Source of the DNA: Pseudoruminococcus sp964385235
Lineage (GTDB): Bacteria; Bacillota; Clostridia; Oscillospirales; Acutalibacteraceae
Length of the DNA stretch: 64,000 nucleotides
Reading direction: 5' to 3'
Assembly: GCA_964385235.1 (NCBI GenBank)
Contig: CAYLOD010000002.1
Coordinates: forward strand, 1 to 64,000
The notes beneath the pieces were generated by a model. That model saw only the letters and a list, made by a program, of their open reading frames with translations. It made no database searches and was not told where the DNA came from. A program made the translations under genes and the position numbers. Shown here piece after piece: positions 52,052 to 61,171 of this stretch. Each line of letters opens with the position of its first letter. The first letter of the stretch is position 1.

Positions 52052-53940
52052 ATGTGCGGATTGTGCGGATTCACAGGCGAAATAGTTGACAGGGACGATG
52101 TTCTCAAGAGAATGACTGATGTTATTACTCACCGCGGCCCGGACAGCTTCGGCTACTATACGAGCGACAAAATTTCAATGGGCTTTCGCAGACTGAGCAT
52201 TATCGACCTTGATTCAGGCCATCAGCCGATATATAACGAGGACAAGTCGCTTGTCCTTATGTTTAACGGAGAAATATATAACTACAAGGAGCTGCGCGGG
52301 GAGCTTATCAAGGCGGGACACAAGTTCTACACAAACACCGATTCCGAGGTTCTTGTACNNNNNNNNNNCTTGTACACGCCTTTGAGGAATGGCGCGAGGA
52401 TATGCTTATGAGGCTGCGCGGTATGTTCGCCTTCGCGATACACAATGTAAACGACGGCTCGATCTTTATCGCGCGGGACTTTTTCGGCATAAAGCCCATG
52501 CACTACGCCATGGTGGACGGAGAATTTGTCTACGGCTCGGAGATAAAGAGCATTCTCGAATATCCTAAATATCAGAAAAAATTTAACTATCAGGCACTCA
52601 ACAACTATCTGTCATTTCAGTATGTCGTGCCGCCGGAAACATTCTTTGAGGGAATATACTGTCTGCTACCCGGGCATTATCTCTGGTACAGGGACGGCAA
52701 GGTAACTGCCACAAGATACTTTGAAGCCACCTTCAAGCCGGACGAAACGCTCACTCTTGATAAGGCGGTGGACGAGATAGAGGCTGTTTTTGAGGATTCT
52801 GTAAACGCCCATAAAATCAGCGACGTTGAGGTTGGCTGTTTTCTCTCGAGCGGCGTTGACTCAAGCTATGTTTCAACGTACTTTGCCGATCAAAAGACCT
52901 TTACCGTCGGCTTCGATTTCGGAGAAAGGTATAACGAAATAAGCTGGGCGGAGCGTCTTTCCGAAAAAATAGGCGTTGACCACCATACCAAGCTGATAGG
53001 CTCGGAGGAGTTTTGGGGCGCTGTGCCTCTTGTTCAGTATCATATGGATCAGCCCCTTGCCGACCCGTCCTGCATAGCTCTCTACTTCGTTTCAAAGCTT
53101 GCGAGCAAGTATGTCAAAGTCGTACTCTCGGGCGAGGGCGCGGACGAGCTTTTCGGAGGATATACCGTATATAACGAACCACACGTTTTTAAGCTGTATC
53201 AGAAAATTTTCAACCAAAAGACGAGAACGGCTCTCGCCAAAAAAGCCCGCAAAATGCCCCATATCAAGGGCAGAGGCTTTATACTTCGAGGAGAGAGAGT
53301 TACCGAGGAGAAGTTTATCGGAAACGCGTTTCTGTTCGACAGAGAGGAGAAAAACGAGATTCTCAGGGATACGTCTGTCGTTACACGTCCGCAGGATCTG
53401 TGCAGGAAATTTTACGACAGGGTGCGCGGCTATGACGACGTGACCAAAATGCAGTACCTCGATATAAACCTATGGATGGTTGGCGATATTCTCCTTAAGG
53501 CGGACAGAATGAGTATGGCGAACTCTCTTGAGCTCCGCGTTCCTTTCCTCGACAGAAAGGTCTTTGAGGTCGCGCGCAAGCTGCCCACAAAGCTGCGGGT
53601 AAACAGAAAGAACACAAAATACGCGATGCGTATGGCGGCTCTCCGTCATCTTCCGAAGGAAACAGCCCAAAAGGAAAAACTCGGCTTCCCTGTTCCGACA
53701 AGAGTCTGGCTTCGTGATGAAAAATACTATAACATTGTAAAGGAAATGTTTAAGTCCGAAACCTCCGAAATGTTTTTCAATACCGATGTTCTCATAAGAC
53801 TGCTTGACGAGCATTACAGCAACAAGGAGGACAACAGCAGGAAAATATGGACGATATACGTCTTTCTTGTTTGGTATAATATTTACTTCGGCTCGGAAAA
53901 GGTTACTCCTCCCGTGCCGGAAAACCAAATTGACGACTGA
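52052..53940 (+). CDS. asnB: glutamine-hydrolysing asparagine synthetase (gap artefact inside)
   Basis: Makes asparagine from aspartate, glutamine and ATP. The start must be ATG 52052, as Cys2 (MCGLCGFTG) is the glutaminase nucleophile; AAGGGA is upstream. The N-terminal Ntn domain (THRGPDSFGYY, RLSIIDL, MFNGEIYNY) is followed by the synthetase with PP-loop LSSGVDSSYV and LSGEGADELFGGY. Ten N (52359-52368) break the frame after SEVLV, but both flanks carry CTTGTAC. Merging that 7-bp overlap gives SEVLVHAFEEWREDMLMRLR in frame and a 623-residue intact AsnB. It is a single gene between its promoter and a strong stem-loop. Confidence 0.93.
52359..52368. other. scaffold gap (10 N), probably false
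   Basis: The flanks share CTTGTAC (52352-52358 and 52369-52375). Collapsing the overlap restores the asnB frame, so no sequence seems to be missing. Confidence 0.85.
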
Positions 53941-53991
53941 AAGCTATGCTTTTGTTTCGGTAATATGTAATATATTATTAAAATTATATAA

Positions 53992-54022
53992 ATTACCCCC
54001 GCTTCCGAGAAGCGGGGGTAAT
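53992..54022. terminator. stem-loop between asnB and the ABC remnant
   Basis: A 14-bp perfect stem, ATTACCCCCGCTTC (53992-54005) with GAAGCGGGGGTAAT (54009-54022), with a 3-nt loop. The T-run is poor, so it may act as a convergent terminator with RNA-end protection. Confidence 0.7.
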
Positions 54023-54041
54023 CTTGTGTGAGCTGTATTTT

Positions 54042-54767
54042 TTAAAACTCCTTTTTCCTGTAAATCGCAAGCGAAACAGCGTATGAACAGAAAAACAGTA
54101 AAACGCAGACGGGAAGTAAAATATAACAGGCAGAGTTAAGTATGTTCCTGTTGGATTGATTAAATGTCACGGCCGCAACGGCAAATCCCGCTGCAAAACA
54201 TAAAAATATGATATAGTAGATACTCTTTTCAGCTCCGAGTTTAAAAGCCGGAGGCAGTCCGACGGCGGGTATCAGGGTACTTACCGACAGTATAAAGAAT
54301 GCGGTTTTAAACTCATAGCCCAAGTCAGCATTCGGAGAAATTTTCATCAAGCTGAAAAGCGACAGCAGCACGGAATATATAACAAAATACGAAACAGCAA
54401 AAATCGCATAAACAATATATTTGCTCGCGACAAGTGACCTTTTGCTGTAAGGCATTGCTTGAGATATGCGGTCGGAAAGCACGTACTTTTCTTCACAGGC
54501 TATAAGTCTGCCGTCATGAATAAACGCGATATAGTCGCATATTTTTTCAAGGTCGCTTGTTATGTGCGAGGTCATTAAAGCGAAATGATTTTCATTTCGT
54601 GTAAAATCATTTAATATATCGAGAATATCATCGCGCACAACGGGGTCAAGCCCCGCTGTCGCCTCGTCAAAAATAAGCAGTTTCGCATCGTGAGAAAGCG
54701 CGGCGGATATTGCAAGTTTCATTTTCATGCCCTTGGAGAAATCTTTGAATTTCTTGCCGTCCGGCAA
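54042..54767 (-). pseudogene. ABC transporter remnant: ATPase half fused to permease half
   Basis: The frame starts inside an ABC ATPase: FSKGMKMKLAISAALSHDAK is the signature region and LLIFDEATAGLDP the Walker B and D-loop, then the H-loop MTSHITSDLEKI. There is no Walker A. After RLIACEEKYVL it passes without a break into an ABC-2 type permease (AMPYSKRSLVASKYI, then about five TM helices). So a deletion removed the ATPase end and the permease start and joined them in frame. The frame continues upstream without a start codon to about 54850, bounded by a strong terminator. Family members normally are two genes of about 280 and 210 residues. Confidence 0.75.
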
Positions 54768-54863
54768 GGAAAAACGCTGTATAATAGTAAGAACAGTTAT
54801 GTCAATAGGCTTTATTTGTCTGCCGTTAAAACTATCCGAACCGCTGATAATATTATCGCTGGC

Positions 54864-54905
54864 AAAAAATCCCGCTTTATCAACTGCGATAAAGCGGGAT
54901 TTTTT
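54864..54905. terminator. 18-bp bidirectional terminator
   Basis: AAAAAATCCCGCTTTATC (54864-54881) pairs with GATAAAGCGGGATTTTTT (54888-54905). It lies between the ABC remnant and the spoIIIA operon. Confidence 0.9.
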
Positions 54906-54985
54906 AAATTCTCACGGTTCTACATTTACGCCTGCACTCATATATTATCACAAAGGATAATAAAGCGAAAGGAATGATGATAATA

Positions 54986-55918
54986 ATGAGTGAAAGATTC
55001 AACGAAGCCGCCCGCGCACTCAGCGAGCGACTTTATAAATTCATATATAAACTCCCGAACGGGCTGAAGGCTTCCGTTCAGGAGATCCGTCTGCGCGCGA
55101 ACAAGCCTCTTACTCTGTCGTCGGGCGGCAATATCCTGTTTGTAACAGAAAGCGGACAGACATCCGGATCCCCGAGCGGAGCTGTCATAGCGTCATATGA
55201 GGACATAGTGTCAACGTTTCAGAACGTATGCTGCTATTCCGTATACAGTCATCAGAATGAAATAAAAAACGGCTTTGTGACAATGGGCAGCGGGCATCGT
55301 GTCGGTTTATGCGGGACAGCCGTTATTTCACACGGCGAGATAACGTCAATACGCGATATTTCTTCACTGAATATACGGATAGCTCGAGAGATACCCGACG
55401 CGTCCGAGGAGCTTCTCCGACGGGTCGGGGGTGTTGACGGCGGATTGCTTATAGTCGGCGCTCCCTGTTCCGGCAAGACGACTATACTGCGTGACCTCGC
55501 GCGGCGTGTTTCCCTCGGAATAGACTGCCGCATAATGCGGACAAGCGTTATAGACGAACGGGGGGAGCTTTCGGGTACATACGCGGGGATTTCCCGCAAC
55601 GACTTGGGACTTGCCGATATACTCAACGGCTATTCAAAGTACGAGGGAATAATTCAGGCGCTGAGGACGCTTTCCCCCGATGCCGTTATCTGCGACGAGA
55701 TAGGGGCAACAAGCGATATGGTGGCGATAGAGCAGGGCGTCAACGCGGGAGTAAACATAATCGCGACGATACACGCGGGCAGTTATAACGAAGTCTTGTC
55801 ACGAAAGCAGGGCAAGGCTTTGCTGGGTTCGGGCGCGTTTAAAACAGTCGTCATACTAAAATCACGTGAACACGCGGGACAAATAAGCGAAATAATCCGA
55901 CTGCGAGGTGCGGCATGA
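54986..55918 (+). CDS. spoIIIAA: stage III sporulation protein AA, ATPase
   Basis: Cytoplasmic (mother-cell) ATPase of the SpoIIIA-SpoIIQ channel that feeds the developing forespore; related to secretion ATPases. 310 residues from ATG 54986. Several ATGs (54974, 54977, 54986) follow AAAGGA (54968-54973); 54986 has the longest spacing, 12 nt, and 54977 cannot be excluded. Walker A is GAPCSGKTT (158-166); the Walker B-like stretch is AVICDEIG. N-terminal VQEIRLRANKPL is family-typical. First gene of the complete spoIIIAA-AH operon; it overlaps spoIIIAB by 4 nt. Confidence 0.95.
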   Translation: MSERFNEAARALSERLYKFIYKLPNGLKASVQEIRLRANKPLTLSSGGNILFVTESGQTSGSPSGAVIASYEDIVSTFQNVCCYSVYSHQNEIKNGFVTMGSGHRVGLCGTAVISHGEITSIRDISSLNIRIAREIPDASEELLRRVGGVDGGLLIVGAPCSGKTTILRDLARRVSLGIDCRIMRTSVIDERGELSGTYAGISRNDLGLADILNGYSKYEGIIQALRTLSPDAVICDEIGATSDMVAIEQGVNAGVNIIATIHAGSYNEVLSRKQGKALLGSGAFKTVVILKSREHAGQISEIIRLRGAA

Positions 55919-56424
55919 TACTCAAGCTTTTAGGTCTGTTTCTAATATCATTTGCCGGAGCTATGCTCGGTTTTGGCGCATCTCTGCGGCTGAAATCCCG
56001 TGTACAGTTTCTCGAAAAATACATAACCCTTTTAAAGGAAACCAGGACAAGGATACGGCTTTCAGCCTGTGATATACGGGAGCTTTTCAAGGGGAATACA
56101 GGCTGTAAACCGCTCGACATCATGACCGCCGACTTTACCGACCGTGTAAAGGACGGAGAGAGCGTAAAGGACGCATGGCTCGCCGCCGTCGGCGATTCAT
56201 GCGATAATCACGGAGCGCCGCGCTTGGATCGAGAACTGATAGCGGAATTCGGAAAGGAGTTCGGACAAAGCGATATTGACGGAGAAATAAATCACATAGA
56301 TATACATATATCTCTCGTCGAGGACAGACTTGATCAGGCGCGCTTTGAGCTTACACAAAAGGGAAGGCTCTACCGCACACTCGGACTTTTTGGGGGAATT
56401 ACTGTTTCGCTCATAATTCTGTAA
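55915..56424 (+). CDS. spoIIIAB: stage III sporulation protein AB
   Basis: 169 residues. An N-terminal TM helix (about 2-20), a helical bundle (RLKSRVQFLEKYITLLKETR at the start, DRLDQARFELTQKGRLYRTL at the end) and a C-terminal TM helix, as in GspF-like SpoIIIAB. Start overlaps spoIIIAA (ATGA). Its likely role is a membrane partner of the ATPase SpoIIIAA in the channel. Confidence 0.92.
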   Translation: MILKLLGLFLISFAGAMLGFGASLRLKSRVQFLEKYITLLKETRTRIRLSACDIRELFKGNTGCKPLDIMTADFTDRVKDGESVKDAWLAAVGDSCDNHGAPRLDRELIAEFGKEFGQSDIDGEINHIDIHISLVEDRLDQARFELTQKGRLYRTLGLFGGITVSLIIL

Positions 56425-56441
56425 TATAACGGAGGATAAAA

Positions 56442-56636
56442 ATGAATGTCGATTTTATCTTTAAGATCGCGGCGATAGGCATAATAGTTGCCGTTTTAAG
56501 CCTTGTATTAAGCCGTTCGGGACGTGAGGAACAGGCTATGATGACTACTCTCGCGGGTCTGATAGTCGTTCTGCTGATGCTTGTCAGAGAGATAGCCTCA
56601 CTCTTCACCGAGATTGAAACGCTGTTCGGGTTTTAG
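56442..56636 (+). CDS. spoIIIAC: stage III sporulation protein AC
   Basis: 64 residues with two TM helices: FIFKIAAIGIIVAVLSLVLS and TTLAGLIVVLLMLV. Length and layout match SpoIIIAC. ACGGAGG is 6-8 nt upstream. Followed 2 nt later by spoIIIAD. Confidence 0.93.
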   Translation: MNVDFIFKIAAIGIIVAVLSLVLSRSGREEQAMMTTLAGLIVVLLMLVREIASLFTEIETLFGF

Positions 56637-56638
56637 CT

Positions 56639-57028
56639 ATGGATATTATAAGTATCTGCTTCATAGCGATTTTCGCGTCTGTCGCCGCCCTGTCAATCAA
56701 GAAGCACACCCCGGAGATTTCCACGGTTCTTGCGATAGGCGCGGGAGCGTTGATTTTTACTGCGGTTATCTCAAGGGTGGTGCCGATAATATCCGAGCTT
56801 CAAATACTCATAAACTCCGCGGGAGAAGCCTCGCAGTACGGCGGCATACTTATAAAAACCGTCGGGATATGCTTTATGTGCCAATTCGCGGGCGACTGCT
56901 GCCGGGACGCGGGACAATCCTCTCTCGCGTCCCGCGTTGAGCTTGCGGGACGCGCGGCTATCCTTGTGGTGGCAATGCCTATGTTTGAAAAGTTGATAAG
57001 CGTCGCGGTTTCTCTTATCAGCAATTAA
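56639..57028 (+). CDS. spoIIIAD: stage III sporulation protein AD
   Basis: 129 residues with about four TM helices. The stretch KTVGICFMCQFAGDCCRDAG is the conserved SpoIIIAD core, and VELAGRAAILVVAMPMFEKL completes it. Membrane component of the SpoIIIA channel. Followed by a 124-nt gap that carries a duplicated leader. Confidence 0.93.
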   Translation: MDIISICFIAIFASVAALSIKKHTPEISTVLAIGAGALIFTAVISRVVPIISELQILINSAGEASQYGGILIKTVGICFMCQFAGDCCRDAGQSSLASRVELAGRAAILVVAMPMFEKLISVAVSLISN

Positions 57029-57050
57029 CGGTCAGAACGGTCTGACGGTA

Positions 57051-57173
57051 AAATTCTAATCTGCTCCTGCCACTGTTGGAGAGACATGGATATTTAAAAA
57101 ATTAATTCTGATGAAATTCTCATCTGCTCTTGCCATTGTAGGAGGGTAACGGATGTTTAAAAAATTTATTCTG
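57051..57173 (+). repeat. 60-bp tandem duplication over the spoIIIAE start
   Basis: Copy 1 at 57051-57110 and copy 2 at 57114-57173 match at about 50 of 60 positions. Copy 2 holds the ribosome site and start of spoIIIAE (ATG 57153); copy 1 has GGATAT where the start GGATGT is. Copy 1 also keeps an AGGAG-like TTGGAG and an ATG GAT ATT TAA mini-frame. Confidence 0.7.
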
Positions 57174-58301
57174 TTTTTTATGATATTTTCGTCTTTTCTT
57201 TTATTTACGCCCGCTGCCTTTGCCGAGGATATTTCCGAGGAGGACAGGCTGTATGAGGAACAGTATAATGAAAGCGGCGTCGGAGAGCTTTTTTCACAGC
57301 TTCCCGAGAAAACGCAAAAATCGCTTGAGCGTGCGGGCATAACCTCTCCTGAGGCCGGAGTTCTCTCGAGTCTCAATATCGGAAGCATATTCGCGGAGAT
57401 TTCAAATATCGCTCTTGAAGAAGCCTCGTCGCCGCTGGGCGCTGTGCCGGTGTGCATAGGGATAATTGTCCTTTGTTCGCTCGTTGAAGGCTTCAAGCAG
57501 TCGCTCGGCAGCAGTATGGGGACGGTTGGCGGAACTGTGGGAACGCTATGCGTCTGCGCCTGCATAGTTGTGCCGTTATGCGGAGTGATTTCCGACACCT
57601 GCGAGATTATACGAGGCGTGTGCGGATTTGTCACACTGTACATTCCGATAATGGCGGGGCTTATGATCTCTGCGGGCGAACCGGTTTCAGGCGCGTCGTA
57701 CTGTACGGCTATGATGGCGGCGGCTCAGGTGATTTCCGCTGTTTCGTCAAATGTTTTCCTCCCGCTTCTGAATATTTTTCTCGGTATTTCCGTCACATCG
57801 GCGATCTCTCCGAGAATGAAGCTGTCGTCGCTGTGCGATATGCTTTACAAGGTCTGCAAATGGCTTATGACGTTCTGTATGTCGGTATTCGTAAGCATTC
57901 TGACCTTCCAAAGCATTATTACCACGAAAAGCGACGGTGCGGCGGGACGTGCGCTGAGGTTTGCCGTAAGCTCGTTTGTACCCGTAGTCGGAAGCGCGCT
58001 CGGAGAATCGCTTGCGTCGGTTCGCGGAGGTCTTAAGCTTTTAAAATCGGGGGCGGGAGTTTTTGTAATATTCGGCTGCGCGTTTCTGTTTCTGCCGGTA
58101 CTGATACGGTGTCTGCTCTGGATACTGTCCCTGAATATTTCGGCGTCTGTCGGAGATATTCTCGGCACGGGCAGCATCAGCACATTGCTGCGTTCAGCGT
58201 CAAAGGTCGTTTCAACTATTACAGCTGTTCTTCTTTGCGTTATGACAGTATTTATACTTACTACTGTTCTCATTCTGATAATCGGAGGTGAAAGCACATG
58301 A
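57153..58301 (+). CDS. spoIIIAE: stage III sporulation protein AE
   Basis: 382 residues: a cleavable signal peptide (ending PAAFAEDIS), a short extracytoplasmic part, then about seven TM helices. GLMISAGEPVSGASY and SFVPVVGSALGESLASVRGG are conserved SpoIIIAE stretches. Membrane core of the SpoIIIA channel. Start is GTAGGAGGG followed 8 nt later by ATG, inside the second copy of a duplicated leader. Overlaps spoIIIAF by 4 nt. Confidence 0.94.
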   Translation: MFKKFILFFMIFSSFLLFTPAAFAEDISEEDRLYEEQYNESGVGELFSQLPEKTQKSLERAGITSPEAGVLSSLNIGSIFAEISNIALEEASSPLGAVPVCIGIIVLCSLVEGFKQSLGSSMGTVGGTVGTLCVCACIVVPLCGVISDTCEIIRGVCGFVTLYIPIMAGLMISAGEPVSGASYCTAMMAAAQVISAVSSNVFLPLLNIFLGISVTSAISPRMKLSSLCDMLYKVCKWLMTFCMSVFVSILTFQSIITTKSDGAAGRALRFAVSSFVPVVGSALGESLASVRGGLKLLKSGAGVFVIFGCAFLFLPVLIRCLLWILSLNISASVGDILGTGSISTLLRSASKVVSTITAVLLCVMTVFILTTVLILIIGGEST

Positions 58302-58762
58302 GTTCGGTAGCATCTTGGGCGGTTGTTATATGTATCGCGGCAGTCATATGCGGCGTTCTTGAGCTGCTGTCACCGTCGGCGAAGATGAACGGCATTCTCC
58401 GTTTCGTATTTGGCGGGTTTATGCTGTGCGCCATAATAATACCGCTCTCCGATATTGACCTTGACCTTTCGGCGGTACCCGGCGCGGGGGATATGGTTTC
58501 GTCAGCGGAAGCCTCTGTCGCGGCGGACGAGAAGAGCATCGACTATGTGAAAAGCAGCGTAGCGGCGCTCGTCGAGGGGACTCTCAAAAAAATCCCCGTG
58601 ACGGCTGAAGAAATTTTTATTGATATGGATATTGACAAGGACAACTGCATAAATATGATAACGGTAAGGCTTAAAATATCAGACGAGGATATACATCTGA
58701 CTGATAAAATAAAACAGACAATTCAAGAGGAGCTTGGATTAGAATGTAGAATAAACGAATAA
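58298..58762 (+). CDS. spoIIIAF: stage III sporulation protein AF
   Basis: 154 residues. Two N-terminal TM helices (AVVICIAAVICGVLELLSPS and GILRFVFGGFMLCAIIIPLS), then an alpha/beta ring-building-like domain. Start overlaps the spoIIIAE stop. SpoIIIAF of Bacillus is about 205 residues, so this is a shorter clostridial form. Confidence 0.92.
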   Translation: MSSVASWAVVICIAAVICGVLELLSPSAKMNGILRFVFGGFMLCAIIIPLSDIDLDLSAVPGAGDMVSSAEASVAADEKSIDYVKSSVAALVEGTLKKIPVTAEEIFIDMDIDKDNCINMITVRLKISDEDIHLTDKIKQTIQEELGLECRINE

Positions 58763-58836
58763 AGCTACTATATTCTACAAAATTTCCAATATTTTTGTGA
58801 TATTATCAATTTGTCAAAAAGAAAAGGATTGATATT

Positions 58837-59403
58837 ATGGAAAACGAAGAAAAAGAAAAGCCGACCCAAAAAAAGAAGTCTGAGTTAAAGTCTGTTTTTA
58901 CGGGTGATAATCTTAAAAATCTTATAATTTTCGCGGGAATATTGGGGATAGCGCTGATATTCATCTCGAGTTTTACGAGAAAAAGCAATGAAAAGGTATC
59001 CGAAGCCGCGGCGGAGCCGAGACTGACAGCCGAGGAATACTCCGGCAAGCTCGAATCCAAGCTGTCAAAGATGATCTCAACCATAGACGGCGCAGGCAAA
59101 ACAAATGTCCTCATAACCATCGACCGCGAAATCGAACAGGTGTATCAGACCGACAGCGATACTCAGACAAAAGCGGAAGCAAGCTCCTCACAGCTCGACT
59201 CAAAGCAGACGACTGTCATAGTAAAGGGAGCGAACAATACCGAGGAACCTATAAAGGTGACACAGATAATGCCTAAGATAAAGGGTGTTCTCGTGGTTTG
59301 TGAGGGCGCGGGCTCGTCGGTCGTCAAACAAAATATAACCGAAAGCGTGTGTACAGTACTGGGTATATCATCATCACGCATCACCGTTCAGCCCGCAGGG
59401 TAA
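58837..59403 (+). CDS. spoIIIAG: stage III sporulation protein AG
   Basis: 188 residues. A basic N-terminus, TM helix (about 28-47), then the extracytoplasmic ring-building domain with LSKMISTIDGAGKTNVLITI and GVLVVCEGAGSSVVKQNITE. SpoIIIAG forms a large ring in the channel. It is separated from spoIIIAF by 74 nt, so a second start of transcription is possible but none is clear. Confidence 0.94.
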   Translation: MENEEKEKPTQKKKSELKSVFTGDNLKNLIIFAGILGIALIFISSFTRKSNEKVSEAAAEPRLTAEEYSGKLESKLSKMISTIDGAGKTNVLITIDREIEQVYQTDSDTQTKAEASSSQLDSKQTTVIVKGANNTEEPIKVTQIMPKIKGVLVVCEGAGSSVVKQNITESVCTVLGISSSRITVQPAG

Positions 59404-59451
59404 ACCTGCCAATCAAAATATTTCATAAATATATCAACAGGAGGAGTTAAA

Positions 59452-60045
59452 ATGAAATTCGGAAAAAGACAGCTTATAATCGCTACGCTTGTAGTTGCTC
59501 TCGGTGCGGCGATTTATCTTAATTGGCAGTTTTCGGCAAATGACGCCCTTGTTGCCAATGGAGAAGCGGAGAGCTCGGCTTCAAAGGAGATAGGCGAGGC
59601 TACATATGTCAACACAAAGACAGAGTCATCAAAAAAGGAAAGCTCAAAGTCAAGCGACAAGTCCTCATCGAAGGCGGTAAACGCGGAAGTTTCAAAGAGC
59701 GAATATTTCGCTCAGGCTGAACTACAGCGCAAGCAGGCTCAGGACGAGGAAACGGAACTCCTTGAGGATATTGTCGAGGACGCCGGCAAGAGTGACGCCG
59801 CCAAAACGGAAGCCGTAAAGCAGGCCGCGGAAATCGCCAAGCGCATTGAACAGCAAAGCAACATAGAAAGCCTGATTAAGGCAAAGGGCTTTTCCGAGTG
59901 CATAGCATTTATATCAAATGATTCCTGCAACGTTGTAGTATCATCGGGAAGCGTTACGAACGCCGGAGCGATCACGATAAAGGATATTGTCCACAGTCAG
60001 AGCGGAATAGCCTTTGACAAAATAAAAATAACCGAGGCCGCGTAA
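59452..60045 (+). CDS. spoIIIAH: stage III sporulation protein AH
   Basis: 197 residues. N-terminal TM helix (LIIATLVVALGAAIYLNWQF), a Ser/Lys-rich linker (about 50-85), then the SpoIIIAH ring domain ending with IAFDKIKITEA. It is the partner of forespore SpoIIQ in Bacillus. GGAGG lies 8 nt upstream. Last gene of the operon, followed by a terminator. Confidence 0.94.
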   Translation: MKFGKRQLIIATLVVALGAAIYLNWQFSANDALVANGEAESSASKEIGEATYVNTKTESSKKESSKSSDKSSSKAVNAEVSKSEYFAQAELQRKQAQDEETELLEDIVEDAGKSDAAKTEAVKQAAEIAKRIEQQSNIESLIKAKGFSECIAFISNDSCNVVVSSGSVTNAGAITIKDIVHSQSGIAFDKIKITEAA

Positions 60046-60059
60046 GTCTTTAACAAATG

Positions 60060-60096
60060 AAAATCACCGAAGGAAAGCCCTCGGTGATTTTTTTTT
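60060..60096 (+). terminator. terminator of the spoIIIA operon
   Basis: AAAATCACCGA (60060-60070) pairs with TCGGTGATTTT (60081-60091), followed by T's. Confidence 0.93.
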
Positions 60097-60152
60097 AGAA
60101 GCAATACCCGTAAGCAGCCGGACTGTATATATTTATCGCGCATGATATACGG

Positions 60153-61076
60153 TCACAGGTGCTGAGCTATGACTACAAAGGCAGGCATTGTTATAAGGGA
60201 GAAAAGCGTTGACAGTGTAACAAGCTTTACGGAAAGCTCCGTGTCGCGATCGAACTTCGCGGCAAACATTGTTGTGATCGCCGCGGTAGGTGCGGAAATT
60301 GATATTATAAGGCTCGTAAGCATATCTCCCCGCACACCGCAGAGATATAGCAGCGCCAAAGATACGGCGGGAATTGCAATTATCCTCAATACCACCGATA
60401 TATACGCCGCCCCGTCGGTAAAGGCGGAGCGAAGCTTTCCCTTTGACAGATAGTAGCCAATGACGAGCATCGGCAAAGGCGTGTTTAAATCCGCAAGATA
60501 GCCGATCGGCGTCAGGATAAGATCGGAGAGCGGTATTGACCAGAGGAATATCGCCATTCCCGCAAGGACACATATAACACACGGGTTAAGTACGATTTTT
60601 TTTACGGAAATGCCCTTTCCGCCGCCCTGCATAAGTATAACGCCGTAGCTCCATAAGATGAGGTTAAAAATAGCCACAAAGGTCGCGCCGTACAGGACGC
60701 CGTCGTTTCCGAGTATTTGCTGCTGTAAGGGTATCGACATAAACGAACAGTTTGAGAAGACAGTGCCAAAGCGCAGAACCCGTCGGCGGCTTTCGTCCTT
60801 ATTTCTGAAAATCAGCGAGGCTGTAACCGCCGACAGAAAATGGACGCCGAAAGCCGCCGCTGTAACTATCAATATCCCAAAGAGCATACTTTGATCAAAT
60901 TCTCTTACAAACGAACGTATGATAACGCACGGTATAACTATATACAGCAAAATATCCGTTATCTTCTTGACAGAGTTTTCGTCAAGCATCTTTCCCTTGC
61001 CGCATAAAAAACCGACAGCAATTAAAATAAACAGCGTCAGCACCTGTTTACCTACCGTTAAAAAACTTTCCAACAT
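60153..61076 (-). CDS. AEC (auxin efflux carrier) family transporter
   Basis: About 307 residues with some ten TM helices, of the AEC permease family that exports organic anions and similar solutes. The start was set at ATG 61076 (MLESFLTVGKQVL). Family features are the first helix with VGFLCGKGKMLDE, the break motif SNCSFMSIPLQQ, and the symmetric second half with SAPTAAITTMFAAKF. It follows nspC by 95 nt on the same strand, so co-transcription is possible; a CAAAGGAC/GTCCTTTG stem (61113-61134) lies between them. Substrate unknown. Confidence 0.9.
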   Translation of the reverse strand: MLESFLTVGKQVLTLFILIAVGFLCGKGKMLDENSVKKITDILLYIVIPCVIIRSFVREFDQSMLFGILIVTAAAFGVHFLSAVTASLIFRNKDESRRRVLRFGTVFSNCSFMSIPLQQQILGNDGVLYGATFVAIFNLILWSYGVILMQGGGKGISVKKIVLNPCVICVLAGMAIFLWSIPLSDLILTPIGYLADLNTPLPMLVIGYYLSKGKLRSAFTDGAAYISVVLRIIAIPAVSLALLYLCGVRGDMLTSLIISISAPTAAITTMFAAKFDRDTELSVKLVTLSTLFSLITMPAFVVIAQHL

Positions 61077-61112
61077 AAATCCTATCCCACCCGACTGAAT
61101 TTTCGCATACGG

Positions 61113-61134
61113 CAAAGGACTCCGCCGTCCTTTG
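61113..61134. other. perfect 8-bp stem-loop between nspC and the AEC gene
   Basis: CAAAGGAC (61113-61120) and GTCCTTTG (61127-61134) with a 6-nt loop. No T-run. Confidence 0.4.
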
Positions 61135-61171
61135 ATTCAAGCGCCTTTCGCGGCACGATAAAGTCATTGTC

